A stretch of DNA of 64,000 nt. It comes from Planctomycetaceae bacterium. GTDB lineage: Bacteria > Planctomycetota > UBA1135 > GCA-002686595. A program made the translations under genes and the position numbers. Of the stretch, positions 43,054 through 54,688 are shown in pieces (position 1 is the first letter of the stretch; the number at the start of each line of letters is the position of its first letter). Location: assembly GCA_011525785.1 (NCBI GenBank), contig WYBT01000049.1, positions 113,068 through 177,067 on the forward strand, written 5' to 3'. Below the pieces are notes generated by a model that was not told the DNA's origin, did no database searches, and was given only the letters and a program-made list of their open reading frames with translations.

Positions 43054-43974
43054 ATGTTCGAGAGCGATTGCGAGCGCGGTGACGGCCAACGAGCGAACAC
43101 GCGCGCGAGCAAGCTCGCCAACCCGTTCGCCAGTGCGTCGGCGCGTCGCGTCGGATCACGAGCAGCGCTCGTCGTGCGACTGTGCGAGTGCGCCGCAGCC
43201 AGCGTGCTAGCGCTCGCGTGCGCGCCTGCAGGCGAGGAGCGCGAGCCGTTCGAAGCACTGCCGCATGCCGCGCCGGTCGAGTTGCGTGCGGAGCAGGGCC
43301 TCGCGCTCTCGCCCGACGGCCAGCAGCTGTTGTGGGAGCGAGAAGCGCCGAGTGCGCCTCCGCGACTGGAGCTGTACGAGCTCGGCGCCGGCCGCACGCG
43401 CGCGATCGAGTGGTCGCCGGCCGCGCTCGCGGCGCTGGGTTCGACGCCGCTCGTGAGCTGGTCGACGCGCTGCTGGAGCGCGGACTCGCGCGAAGTGTTC
43501 GCGCGCGTGGAGGGCGGCTGGTTGCGCGCGTCGAGCACGGACGAGCCGCCGCAGTGGCGCGTGTGCGAGACGACACCCGGCGAGTTGTTCGAGGTCGCCG
43601 CAATGCCCGTCGAAGGCCTGGTGCGCGTGGAGTTGGACGGCGAGCGCCTGGCGATTCGCGCGGTGCGCGACGGACGTCTGCTCGCGGAACACGCGCCGAG
43701 CGGTGCGCTGCGCAAGCGCGTCGAGTTGCGCGCGGGCTCGCTGCGCGCCTCGCACGACGGCGCCTGGGTCTGCTACGCGCTAGTCGAAGCCGGCGACGCG
43801 TGGGTCGGCGCCCCGTCGCTGTACGTGCTCTCGACCGGTGCGAGCTCACCCGCGCCGCTGTGCGTGTCGGCCCGTTGCTGGGGCGCGCCGCAGTGGTCGA
43901 CGCGCGAGTCGCGCCTGTACTTCGTGCACGCGGTCGATGGCGAGCACGCCGTCGTCGCGAGCTGGTCACCTTGA
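43054..43974 (+). CDS. Lipoprotein with WD40/PD40-like propeller part
   Basis: A 306-residue predicted lipoprotein of unknown function. A long basic N-terminus leads into AAASVLALACAPAGEE with lipobox LALAC. The mature part has propeller-like units: GLALSPDGQQLLWERE, CWSADSREVFARVEGGW, SLRASHDGAWVCYALVE and QWSTRESRLYFVHAVDGEH. It may be a TolB-like periplasmic or surface protein. The lipase-like gene follows 21 nt later, so the two are likely co-transcribed. Confidence 0.78.
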   Translation: MFESDCERGDGQRANTRASKLANPFASASARRVGSRAALVVRLCECAAASVLALACAPAGEEREPFEALPHAAPVELRAEQGLALSPDGQQLLWEREAPSAPPRLELYELGAGRTRAIEWSPAALAALGSTPLVSWSTRCWSADSREVFARVEGGWLRASSTDEPPQWRVCETTPGELFEVAAMPVEGLVRVELDGERLAIRAVRDGRLLAEHAPSGALRKRVELRAGSLRASHDGAWVCYALVEAGDAWVGAPSLYVLSTGASSPAPLCVSARCWGAPQWSTRESRLYFVHAVDGEHAVVASWSP

Positions 43975-43995
43975 CGAACTTTGGAGCCCTCCCCC

Positions 43996-46900
43996 ATGAA
44001 CAAGATCCTTCGAACGAACTTGCGCGCCGCAGCCCTGCTGGGAGCGTGCACGGTCGCCAGTGCACAACAGACCCGCGAGGAAATCGCAAATAGCGGCGCT
44101 TACGTGGTCGACGGCGGCACGCAGCAGCTCGGGCCCGGCAACTTCGTCGCCGCGCTCGACGTCAACCCGGCCTGGGTCACGAACTCCACGCTGAGCGGGC
44201 CGGCAGCCGGCGCTGCGGTTTCGGCCAACTTCGGCGTGATCCAGCCGCGCCGCGGCTCGTCGCTGGTCACGCTCTCGACCGGCGTGGTCGGCGGTCAGGC
44301 TGAACCGGGCGCCGACTTCGCCCCCACCGGCGTGTTCGGCGACGAAGTGCTGCTGACCTTGCAGTTCGATCCGCCCGAGGGCGCGACCAAGCTGCACTTC
44401 GACTTCCTGTTCCTCAGCTCGGAGTTCCCCGACTTCGTGCTCGCGGGCTTCAACGACACCTTCACCGCGCGCGTCGTTCAGGGCAGCGCGAGCCAGACCA
44501 TCGCGCTCGCCAACGTCGACAGCTCGTTCTTCATTCCGGTCTCGAGCCCGCGCGCCGGCGGCACGGGCTACAACCTGTACGCCGAAGAGCCGGCCGGCGT
44601 CGACAGCGCGTTCGGCGTGGGCTTGCCCGATGCGGGCGTCACGGTGTGGCAGTCGGTCGACGTCGACGTGCCGTTCCAAGGGCCGTTCGCACTGCAGTTC
44701 CGCATCGCGGATGTGGGCGACGGGATCCTCGACTCGGCCGTGGTGATCGACAACTTGACGCTCACGGCGATGGAGCTGCTCGACCCGGCGGAGCTGGTGC
44801 TCTCGAACGGCTCGATCGACACCGATCCGACGCGCCTGGCGACGCGCGGAACCAAGGCCAGCGCGATCGCGGCCGACGGCGTGTCGCGCATGCTCGTGCG
44901 CGCAACGCTGCCCAGCGCGGGCAGCGCCGTGTTCTCGCTCGAGGAAGGCGCCAACGGCAACGGGAGCTTCGCGCTGCCCGGCAGCGACGCCTTCGCGGCG
45001 AGCGTGAGCACCTCGACCGTCGAAGTGAACGGACAGCACCTGGCCTTCGCGGTGTTCCGCTCGCCGGAGAACTTCGACAACGGCAGCTCCGCCGGCGTCG
45101 GTCGGCGCGATCTGACGGTGAAGCTCGAATTCAGCAGCACGCACGACAACTTCGAGTCGCAGCGCGGCTTCTCGCTGACGCGGCCGCCGGTGCTGCTCGT
45201 GCACGGGCTGTGGTCGAACGCGGGCACCTGGACCTTCCCGCTCGCCACCGATCCGCGCTACTTCATCTTCACCGGCGACTACCAGGCCACCAACGACCGG
45301 CCGTTCGCGACCAACCTGCTGCGCCCGCGGCAGTTCATCCGCAACATCCGCACGCTGCTCCAGAACAACAAGGAGATCGCGGTGCAGGTCGACTACGCCG
45401 GCCACAGCATGGGCGGCATCCTCGGCCGCAACCACATCAACTCGCAGTTCTACCGCACGCGCGAGAACTACTTCGAAGGCGACGTCAATCGCTTCGTGAC
45501 GCTCAACACGCCGCACCTGGGCTCGCCGCTGGGCAACCTGTCGGTGGCGATCATGAGCGTGCCGGTGCTGGGCGATCTGTTCATCTCGGCGGTCTCGGCC
45601 GTCATCGGCGATCCGTCGAACGGCGCGGTCGCCGACCTCTCGGTGGGCGGCGCCGCGATCCTCTCGATCGGCGCGACGGACATCCCCGGCCACGCCATGG
45701 TCGGCACCGGCGGCTCCGACGTGTTGACGCTCGTTCCCGGCTGGATCGGCGCGTTCTACCGCGTGGTGAAGTTCTTCGCGCCGCTGGGCGACGTGTTCCA
45801 GAGCCTGCAGCACGACGGCATCGTTGGCCGCCTCAGCCAGGAGGGCGGCATCGTGAGCAGCGCGCAGAGCATCTTCGGCGGGCTGGGCAGCATCCACACC
45901 AGCGCCACGCGCGACGGGAACTACTCCACGCGCCTCGCACAACTGCTCGCGCTCGATCCGACCGATCCGCAGTTCGCGCCCTTCCCGGCGACCATCTCGG
46001 CCCTCAACGGTCCGGTGCTTCCCTCGGGTCTGGGCGGACACTTGGGAGTGCTGGGCGCGCTCTCGATCAGCTCGCCGGCGAACGGCTCGAACGTCGCCGC
46101 GGGCTCGACGGTGAATTTCGTTGTCGACGATCCCACTGGCACGCTCACGCGCGCAGCGATCGTCGGACCGGGAGTGTTCGAGGTCGACGAAGCTCCGCCC
46201 TTCTCGATCAGCGTGGTGATTCCGCCCGACGCCATCGGCCCGATCACGCTCTACGCGCTCGGCGCGAACGCCGCTGACGAGTACTTCACCTCGCCCCCGC
46301 TGACTCTGAACGTCACCACCACCGCGACGCTGCAGAGCGTGCGGATCGTTCCGCAGAACGTGGTGTTCACCAACCTCGGCGAGTCGATGCAGGTCAACGT
46401 GCTCGGCACTTACTCCAACGGGCAAGTGCGCGACATCACGCGGCTCCCCGGGCTGATCTACCAGAGCTCGATCCCCGCCATCGCGAGCGTGAGCTCGAGC
46501 GGCCTGGTCACGCCGCTGGCGCGCGGCACCAGCACGCTGATCGCGCGCATCGGCCAGCGCCAGGACAGCGTGTCGATCGACGTGCTCGACGGCCCGCAGT
46601 TCGCGACGCCCTTCTGCCAGTGCGTGAGCGCCGCGCCCTGCGGCAATGACGACGCCTTCGCCGGCTGCGCGAACTCGACCGGCGCAGGCGCCCGCTTGGA
46701 CGTGGACACCGGCTCGTCGAGCATCCTCCAGGACAACCTGGTGCTGCGCGTCGACGGTCTCACGCCCAACACCAACGGCCTGCTCTTCGTCGGCTTCAGC
46801 CCCAACAACGTGCCCCTGGCGGACGGGCGACTGTGCGTCTCGCCGGGACCGGGGAGCTTCGGCGGCTACCTGCGCTTCCCGGTGCGCCAGGCCAGCGCCG

Positions 46901-47076
46901 GCGGCGTGTTCTTCGAAGGTCCGGATCTGGTGAGCAGCGCCAACGCGCGCTTCGGCCCCAACTTCATCACCGTCGGGACCACGCGCTACTTCCAGGTCTA
47001 CTACCGCGATCCGCAGGGCCCGTGCGGCTCCGGCGCCAACCTGAGCAACGGCCTCGCGGTGACATTCGACCTGTAG
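43996..47076 (+). CDS. Mosaic secreted lipase-like protein (anchor-L, alpha/beta hydrolase, BIG2, C-terminal module)
   Basis: A 1026-residue exported protein of four parts. After the signal peptide (MNKILRTNLRAAALLGACTV) comes a choice-of-anchor-L-like domain (about 30-260; LHFDFLFLSSEFPDFVLAGF). An alpha/beta hydrolase follows, with oxyanion loop PVLLVHGLWSNAGTW, nucleophile DYAGHSMGGILG and FVTLNTPHLGSPLGNL. Further on are an Ig-like region and a BIG2 domain (VRIVPQNVVFTNLGESMQVN, SIPAIASVSSSGLVTP). The last 150 residues are a Cys-bearing module (FCQCVSAAPCGNDDAFAGC...YFQVYYRDPQGPCGSGANLS), common on planctomycete exported proteins. The GHSMGG and TPHLGS signatures fit a PGAP1/lipase-type esterase acting outside the cell. 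Confidence 0.87.
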   Translation: MNKILRTNLRAAALLGACTVASAQQTREEIANSGAYVVDGGTQQLGPGNFVAALDVNPAWVTNSTLSGPAAGAAVSANFGVIQPRRGSSLVTLSTGVVGGQAEPGADFAPTGVFGDEVLLTLQFDPPEGATKLHFDFLFLSSEFPDFVLAGFNDTFTARVVQGSASQTIALANVDSSFFIPVSSPRAGGTGYNLYAEEPAGVDSAFGVGLPDAGVTVWQSVDVDVPFQGPFALQFRIADVGDGILDSAVVIDNLTLTAMELLDPAELVLSNGSIDTDPTRLATRGTKASAIAADGVSRMLVRATLPSAGSAVFSLEEGANGNGSFALPGSDAFAASVSTSTVEVNGQHLAFAVFRSPENFDNGSSAGVGRRDLTVKLEFSSTHDNFESQRGFSLTRPPVLLVHGLWSNAGTWTFPLATDPRYFIFTGDYQATNDRPFATNLLRPRQFIRNIRTLLQNNKEIAVQVDYAGHSMGGILGRNHINSQFYRTRENYFEGDVNRFVTLNTPHLGSPLGNLSVAIMSVPVLGDLFISAVSAVIGDPSNGAVADLSVGGAAILSIGATDIPGHAMVGTGGSDVLTLVPGWIGAFYRVVKFFAPLGDVFQSLQHDGIVGRLSQEGGIVSSAQSIFGGLGSIHTSATRDGNYSTRLAQLLALDPTDPQFAPFPATISALNGPVLPSGLGGHLGVLGALSISSPANGSNVAAGSTVNFVVDDPTGTLTRAAIVGPGVFEVDEAPPFSISVVIPPDAIGPITLYALGANAADEYFTSPPLTLNVTTTATLQSVRIVPQNVVFTNLGESMQVNVLGTYSNGQVRDITRLPGLIYQSSIPAIASVSSSGLVTPLARGTSTLIARIGQRQDSVSIDVLDGPQFATPFCQCVSAAPCGNDDAFAGCANSTGAGARLDVDTGSSSILQDNLVLRVDGLTPNTNGLLFVGFSPNNVPLADGRLCVSPGPGSFGGYLRFPVRQASAGGVFFEGPDLVSSANARFGPNFITVGTTRYFQVYYRDPQGPCGSGANLSNGLAVTFDL

Positions 47077-47161
47077 CGAGCCTTGAGCAGTCGAGGCGGT
47101 GTTCTCGAACGCCGTCGTCACGCGCGCCGCGTCTCCGAGTCGATCGCAGGCGCGGCGCTGT

Positions 47162-48016
47162 TCATCCCTCGCGGCCGCGCGCAGCGGCGCGAGCGAGGCG
47201 GTCGACCGCGGCGACGACGAACGTCCCAAGTGCGAGCACTGCGCCAGCGACCGCGGGCCACGGCCAGGGATTGCCGCCGAAGAGCAGCGGGTAGTGGTTC
47301 GCGAGCATGAACATCAGCACCAGCGGCGCGATGTAGGCCGCCTGCGCCAGTCGCGCGCGCACGAACTCGAACGTCGGAGTGTCGAGCGCCTGCCCCGAGC
47401 GGGCCTGCTCGAGCAGACGCTGCTGCGCGGGCCACACGCGGATCCACAGGCTCGCCGCGAGCGCGGTGCCTCCGATCGCGCCCAGATGCGTCCAGGCCGC
47501 GCGCGCGGAGTAGTGGAAGTACTCGTCGAGCGCGACACCCAGGCCGATCCACAGCGCGGCGCCGACCAGGCTCGCAAGCGCGAGGGCCAGCGCGCCGCGC
47601 GCAAAGCTGAACAGCAGCTCGTACAGGCCCCAGCCTGCGAACAGCGCGAAAAAGCCCGGCAGCCAGGCGCGCACGGTGGGCTCGCCCGAGGGCTTGACCA
47701 ACGCCTCTTCGAGCTCGAACGAGAGCCCCCCGTCGAGCAGCACGGGCCCGAGCAGGCCGTGGTAGTAGTGCGAGAACAGCAGCAGCATTCCGGCCACCCA
47801 GGTCACTCCGGCGCCGTGCCGCAGGAAGGCCAGCGCACGCGGAGCGAGCGGGTGGAGCAAGGCGCGCGAGGCCTCGCGCGGGTCGGCGCTGCGCTCGCGC
47901 AGGAAGTGCAGCGCCCACACGGCGCCGAGCCAAGCGGCGACGCCGGCGACGTGCGTCCAGCGGAAGAGCGCATCGCACACCGTCCAGACCAGATCGAGGA
48001 GAGCGCGGTCGTTCAT
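47162..48016 (-). CDS. PuuD-like multi-span membrane protein (urate hydroxylase N-terminal domain family)
   Basis: A 284-residue membrane protein with about seven spans resembling the N-terminal membrane domain of urate hydroxylase PuuD (FRWTHVAGVAAWLGAVWALH, HGAGVTWVAGMLLLFSHYYH, and a conserved FARG/W-rich region). PuuD adds a C-terminal cytochrome c; here the protein stops before it, so no CxxCH is present. Several such stand-alone membrane domains exist and may bind haem through conserved His (HVAG, HYYHG, HYSARAAWTHLG). The role in urate turnover is unproven. The ATG at 48016 is chosen over a longer frame. Confidence 0.72.
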   Translation of the reverse strand: MNDRALLDLVWTVCDALFRWTHVAGVAAWLGAVWALHFLRERSADPREASRALLHPLAPRALAFLRHGAGVTWVAGMLLLFSHYYHGLLGPVLLDGGLSFELEEALVKPSGEPTVRAWLPGFFALFAGWGLYELLFSFARGALALALASLVGAALWIGLGVALDEYFHYSARAAWTHLGAIGGTALAASLWIRVWPAQQRLLEQARSGQALDTPTFEFVRARLAQAAYIAPLVLMFMLANHYPLLFGGNPWPWPAVAGAVLALGTFVVAAVDRLARAAARGREG

Positions 48017-48085
48017 CGGCGTGACTGGAGCTGCGGCGCAGCACTCTGACGAGCGCCACGCGGCGAGGTCAATGCGCACACGCTC

Positions 48086-48873
48086 TCACTTGTCCGCAGC
48101 TCCGGCGCGCGCGAAGTCGAGTGCGACGAACACGCCCGCGCGCCCGTCGAGCTCGAATTCGAACTCGAACTCGCCCAGCACCTCGTGCAACGCCTCGAAG
48201 CGATAGCGGCCCGGCGGCAAGCCGGAGATCGCGAACGAGCCGTCCGCGGCGCTGAGCGCGAAGGCCTGGTGCTCGAGCACGTGCACCCGCGCGCTCATCC
48301 ACGGGTGGATGTCGCACGAGAGCGGAATCGAAAGCTCGCCGCGCTCGAAACGAGCTTCGAGCGGCGGGGCGCCGGGCGTCTGGCTCAGGTTGAAGCGCTC
48401 GTTGCGCGCCGGCTTGGCGTTCACGTTGTGCGTGACGCCGTCGTTGGTGCGGATCTCGAGCAACTGGCCGGCGCGCAGCGCGACGACGTGCGGCGAGTAG
48501 ACGCAGTTCTCCTGGTCGATCACGACCGACGTCGCGGTCGGCGGCGTCACGAACTGCGGCGCGAGGCCGCTGCGAACGTGCACGAGCGTGTTCAGCACGC
48601 CGCCCGAGGTGATCACCAGCGCATCGGAGAGCGGCGCGTCGCCGCCGCAGCCCGAAGCGGCCGACACGGCCAGCGAGCGGCGCGCGGGCGGCTCACCGAC
48701 GAAGCGCACTTCGCCGCGGACCTCGCCGGGCGGGATCGCCGGCTCCGGTTGGACGCGCGCCGACGCCGTGAACGGACTCGAGCGGGCCGCCCCGCGCTCG
48801 TTCGCGGCCGCAGGTGTCGCGGGCTTCTCGCAACCCGCGCTCAACGCGAGCGCGAAAGCGCCCAGCGCACGTC

Positions 48874-48877
<4 letters not shown>
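48086..48877 (-). CDS. Cupredoxin-like lipoprotein with carboxypeptidase-regulatory tail
   Basis: A 263-residue predicted lipoprotein (start VRRALGAFALALSAGC, lipobox LSAGC). After a low-complexity linker, a plastocyanin-like domain shows YSPHVVALRAGQLLEIRTND, THNVNAKPARNERFNL and the copper ligand block LSCDIHPWMSARVHVLEH: His, then Cys-x2-His-x2-Met, as expected for type 1 copper. The C-terminal 60 residues (AADGSFAISGLPPGRYRFEA) are a carboxypeptidase-regulatory-like unit. Similar proteins sit in methylamine-utilisation or respiratory loci. The GTG start overlaps the rnr stop as GTGA. Confidence 0.83.
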
Positions 48878-50654
<1,777 letters not shown>

Positions 50655-50658
<4 letters not shown>

Positions 50659-51959
50659 GATCGAGCCTCGCTCCGCGCTTCTGTAGCCGACTCGCGGCGC
50701 CCGACCAGCGCGCAGGTCGAGAGCAGCACGATCAAGGGATCGATCGGGAAGCGATAGCGTTCGGACACGTGCGTCACATAGTACGGCGCGCCGAACAGGA
50801 GCAGCGCCGCAGCGCAGAACCAGCGCACACCGCGCGGACCGCGCCAGCGCACGAGCGCAAACCACGCGAGCGCGCCGCTTGCGAGGTAGCTCGCGAACTT
50901 GACCCAGCTCGAGGGATCGCCGCGCGGCGAGAGGCCGTCGGAGCGGCGCGGGTCGCTGAGCGGCGACTCGCCGATCCAGAACAGCATCACGCGCTTGGCG
51001 GTGAGCGCGGCGAAGTCCTGCGGCTGCGCGCGGATCCAACCGAGCGCGCGAGAGAGGTTCTCGCGCGAGTACTCGACCTCGCCGAGCTGGCGGTACAGCG
51101 CGAGTTCCTCGGGCACGTGCGAGGGGTGGTAGCGGAACGCGATCGGGCGGCCGTTGGCCTCGGCGTGGTTGCCGATGCGCAACTCGACCCCCAGGTTGGG
51201 CCGCAGCGTGAAGGCGCCGAGCACGGCCTGATTGCGCGCCATCCACGGCGCCACGCAGGCGAAGGCCGCCGCGGCGAAGAGCGCGACGCGGACAACGCGC
51301 TCGCCCGCAGAGTTCGCCCGGCGCGCGAGCCAGAGCGCCGCCAAGGGCGCCAGCGACATCGGGGCCGGGTTCAAGAACAGCAGTGCGCCGAAGCTGACCC
51401 CGCTGACCAGCGCCCAGCGCCGCGAGCCGTCGTCGCGCGCGAGCACGCACAGGAACGCGGTGAGCGCGCAGGCGACGAAGGTCGTGTCCCACACCAGCTG
51501 CGCCGAGTTGGAGATCGCGATCGGATAGAGCGCGAACAGCCACGCTGCGACCAGGCCGGTGCGTGCGGAAAACCAGCGTCGTCCCAGGTCGGCGAGAAGC
51601 ACGCAGTTGAACGCGGAGACGAGCGCGTGAAGCACGTGCAGCGCGAGTGCGCTCGCGGAGTTGAGCCCGCCGAAGAACTTCAACAAGGCCGCGATCAAGA
51701 GCGGATAGGGCGGCGTCAGCCACGAGCTCGCGCCTGTGCCCTTGCCCCAGGGATCGGCGAAGCCGCGGCCGTCGAGCAGCGCCTGGGCGAGGCAGGCGGG
51801 CTCGTGGCCCCAGCGCCAGATGTCGCCGCGCTCGGCGAGCTGGAGCGCCCCGAGCGCGAACACGGCCGCGATGCGGAGCGCGACGGCGACGAGCGCCGCG
51901 AGCAAGAGAGAGCGCCGCCACGCGCGGCTCTGTGTCGTCGCGGCGTGCTCGGGCTTCAC
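50655..51959 (-). CDS. GT-C family (PMT/ArnT-like) membrane glycosyltransferase
   Basis: A 434-residue polytopic protein with some ten spans and the layout of GT39/GT83 dolichyl/polyprenyl-phosphate glycosyltransferases. After the first span come GHEPACLAQALLDGRGFADPW, an acidic/aromatic extracytoplasmic loop, and SSWLTPPYPLLIAALLKFFG. A later loop region carries YVTHVSERYRFPIDPL, common in PMT-like enzymes. Substrates are unknown; the DPM-like enzyme at 22.6 kb could supply a polyprenyl-phosphate sugar (speculation). GTG start at 51959; it follows leuS by 13 nt and overlaps rnr by GTGA. Confidence 0.82.
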
Positions 51960-51972
51960 GCGATCCGCGCCA

Positions 51973-54555
51973 TCACTTGGCGATCAGATTGATCAAGCGG
52001 CCCGGAACGTAGACCGCCTTGGCGACCTCGCGGCCTTCCAGCCACGCGCCGGCCGCTTCGCGCGCCGCTCGCTCGACCTCGGGCTGCGCCGCGGTCTTGG
52101 CGACGCTGACCTTGCCGCGCATCTTGCCGCTGACCTGCACCACGATCTCGATCACGTCGTCCTCGAGGTAGCGCGCGATCGGCGTCGGCCACGGGCCGTG
52201 CGCGAGCGAGCCCGAGTTGCCCAGGCGCGACCACAGCTCCTCGGCCATGTGCGGCGCAAAGGGCGCGAGCAGCAGCGCGAAACGCTCGGCCTGGCCGCGC
52301 GTGAGGGCCTGCGGCGCCTTCGAGATCACGTTGACCAGCTCCATCATCGCCGCGATGGCGGTGTTGAAGTTGAACACCTTGAACGAGTCGTCGACGCGCG
52401 CGATGGTCCGGTTGAGCGCGCGCTCGATCTGCTCGGTGTCGCCGGCGATCTCGGCCTGCTGGTCGACGCGCAGGTTCGGACGCACCGGGTCGGCCGCTTC
52501 GGGATCGACGAACAGCCGCCAGACGCGCTCGAGGAAGCGCCGCGAACCGGTGATGTCGCGCGGGTTCCAAGGCTTGGAGTCGGCCAGCGGGCCCATGAAG
52601 CTCTCGTACACGCGCAGCGTGTCGGCGCCGTGCTCGGCGATCACGTCGTCGGGGTTGACGACGTTCTTCAGCGACTTCGCCATCTTGGTGACGATCTGCT
52701 GCACGCTCTCGCCGCTCGCCGTGCGCACGAAGGCATTGCCGCGCGCTTCGACTTCGTCGCTCGCCACCAGACGGCCGGTCGAGTCCTGATAGGCGAAGGC
52801 CGTGATCAGGCCTTGATTGAAGAGCTTTTGGAACGGCTCGGCGGTGTGCACGAGGCCCAGATCGAACAGCACCTTGTGCCAGAAGCGCGCGTAGAGCAGG
52901 TGCATCACGGCGTGCGCCGCGCCGCCGACGTAGAGATCGACGGGGCCCCAGTAGCGCTCCGCTTCCTTCGACCACGGCGCGGCGTCGTTGTGCGGGTCCA
53001 TGAAGCGCAGCCAGTACCAGCACGAACCGGCCCAGCCGGGCATCGTGTCGGTGTCGCGCCGCGCGGGCTGCCCCTTGTAGCTCGTGCGCACCCACTCGCT
53101 CGCGCGCGCGAGCGGCGCCGAACCGTCGGGCGAGGGCTTGAAGTCCTCCATGAACGGCAGCGTGACCGGCAGCGCGTCATCGTCGACGGCGATGGTGCGG
53201 CCGTCTTCGAGGTGCAGCAGCGGGAAGGGCTCGCCCCAGTAGCGTTGGCGCGAGAAGAGCCAGTCGCGCAGCTTGTAGGTGATGCGCGAGCGTCCGACGC
53301 CGCGCGCTTCGAGCAGCTCGATGGCCTTTCTCTTCGCCTGCGGCGTCGCGAGGCCGTCGATCGGGCCGGAGTTGATGGCGAGACCTTCGCCGGTGAAGCA
53401 CACGCCGTCGCCCAGGCCCTTCTCGCCGGCCGCGGGCCGCACCACCTCGCGCACCTCGAGCCCGAACTTGCGCGCGAACTCGAAGTCGCGCTCGTCGTGG
53501 CCGGGCACCGACATGATCGCGCCCGTGCCGTAGCTGATCAGCACGTAGTCCGCGACCCAGATCGGAATGCGCCCGCGCGGATCGCCCGCATCGAAGGCCG
53601 GGTTGTGCGCGTAGAGGCCTGTGGACACGCCGGACTTGTCCTTGGCCAGTTCGGTGCGCTCGAGTTCGCTCTTCGCCGCCGCACTGCTCACGTACGAGTC
53701 GACCGCCGCGCGGTGCGAGGCCGGGACTTTCGCGAGCAGCTTGTGCTCCGGCGCGACGACCATGAAGGTCGCGCCCCACAGCGTGTCGGGCCGCGTGGTG
53801 AACACCACCAGCTTCTCGCCCGCGCCTTCGACCGCGAACTCGATCTCCGCGCCCTCGCTGCGCCCGATCCACTCGCGCTGCTGGATCTTGATCGACTCGG
53901 GCCAGTCGAGCCCGTCGAGATCGGCGAGCAGGCGCTCGGCGTAGGCGGTGATCTTCAGCATCCACTGCTTGAGCGGCCTGCGCACGCAGGGGTGATTGCC
54001 GCGCTCGCTGCGACCGTTGATCACCTCTTCGTTGGCGAGCACGGTCTTGAGCTCTTCGCACCACCACACCGAGGCCTCGGCCTGGTACGCGAGATCCTTC
54101 TCGAACAGGCGCTTGAAGATCCACTGCGTCCAGCGGTAGTAGCGCGGCTCGGAGGTGTTGACCTCGCGCGACCAGTCGTACGAGAGGCCGATCTTCTTGA
54201 GCTGGCGACGGAAGTTGTCGGTGTTGACGCGCGTCGCCTCCGCGGGCTGGACGCCGGTCTGGATCGCGTACTGCTCGGCGGGAAGTCCGAACGCGTCCCA
54301 GCCCATCGGGTGCAGCACGTTGAAGCCCTGCATGCGCTTGCGGCGCGCGACGATGTCCGTGCCGACGTAACCCACCGCGTGGCCGACGTGGAGTCCCGAC
54401 CCCGAGGGATACGGGAACATGTCGAGCACGTAGTACTTCGGCCGGGCCGGGTCGAAGTCGGGCGCGTGCGGGTCGACGCTGCGGAAGGAGTGCTGGGCGT
54501 CCCAGAAAGCCTGCCAGCGAGGTTCGATCGCGGCCGGGTCGTAGGCGTTGCTCAC
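51973..54555 (-). CDS. leuS: Leucyl-tRNA synthetase
   Basis: LeuRS (about 860 residues) charges tRNA-Leu. The HIGH motif is in MFPYPSGSGLHVGHAVGYV, the editing domain has a normal CP1 region, and DTMPGWAGSCWYWLRFMDP and NQGLITAFAYQD are standard. The second class I motif reads KMAKS (IVTKMAKSLKNVVNPDDV) rather than KMSKS, an unusual substitution in an otherwise complete enzyme. The GTG start at 54555 gives VSNAYDPAAIEPRWQAFWDA, the family N-terminus. It heads the operon with the membrane glycosyltransferase, rnr and the cupredoxin gene. Confidence 0.96.
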   Translation of the reverse strand: MSNAYDPAAIEPRWQAFWDAQHSFRSVDPHAPDFDPARPKYYVLDMFPYPSGSGLHVGHAVGYVGTDIVARRKRMQGFNVLHPMGWDAFGLPAEQYAIQTGVQPAEATRVNTDNFRRQLKKIGLSYDWSREVNTSEPRYYRWTQWIFKRLFEKDLAYQAEASVWWCEELKTVLANEEVINGRSERGNHPCVRRPLKQWMLKITAYAERLLADLDGLDWPESIKIQQREWIGRSEGAEIEFAVEGAGEKLVVFTTRPDTLWGATFMVVAPEHKLLAKVPASHRAAVDSYVSSAAAKSELERTELAKDKSGVSTGLYAHNPAFDAGDPRGRIPIWVADYVLISYGTGAIMSVPGHDERDFEFARKFGLEVREVVRPAAGEKGLGDGVCFTGEGLAINSGPIDGLATPQAKRKAIELLEARGVGRSRITYKLRDWLFSRQRYWGEPFPLLHLEDGRTIAVDDDALPVTLPFMEDFKPSPDGSAPLARASEWVRTSYKGQPARRDTDTMPGWAGSCWYWLRFMDPHNDAAPWSKEAERYWGPVDLYVGGAAHAVMHLLYARFWHKVLFDLGLVHTAEPFQKLFNQGLITAFAYQDSTGRLVASDEVEARGNAFVRTASGESVQQIVTKMAKSLKNVVNPDDVIAEHGADTLRVYESFMGPLADSKPWNPRDITGSRRFLERVWRLFVDPEAADPVRPNLRVDQQAEIAGDTEQIERALNRTIARVDDSFKVFNFNTAIAAMMELVNVISKAPQALTRGQAERFALLLAPFAPHMAEELWSRLGNSGSLAHGPWPTPIARYLEDDVIEIVVQVSGKMRGKVSVAKTAAQPEVERAAREAAGAWLEGREVAKAVYVPGRLINLIAK

Positions 54556-54688
54556 GGGCAGTGGATCCTGGCGGAGAAGGTGCGCGCGCGGACGGCGCGG
54601 CGCGGTTTCGAGCGGGCCAGAATAGGGCGCGCGCCGGGGGGACGCACGGACGGCGCGAGCAGCGCGAAACGAGCCGGGTTCGAGGCAG

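Noticed and set aside
43966..47229. A 1087-codon frame antisense to the lipase-like gene
   Set aside because: Composition is Arg/Val/Ala/Glu shadow of the sense codons; the sense strand has signal peptide, GHSMGG and other domains.
52660..52720. KMAKS in LeuRS as a sign of a pseudogene
   Set aside because: The full 860-residue frame and all other motifs are intact, and the gene heads an operon.
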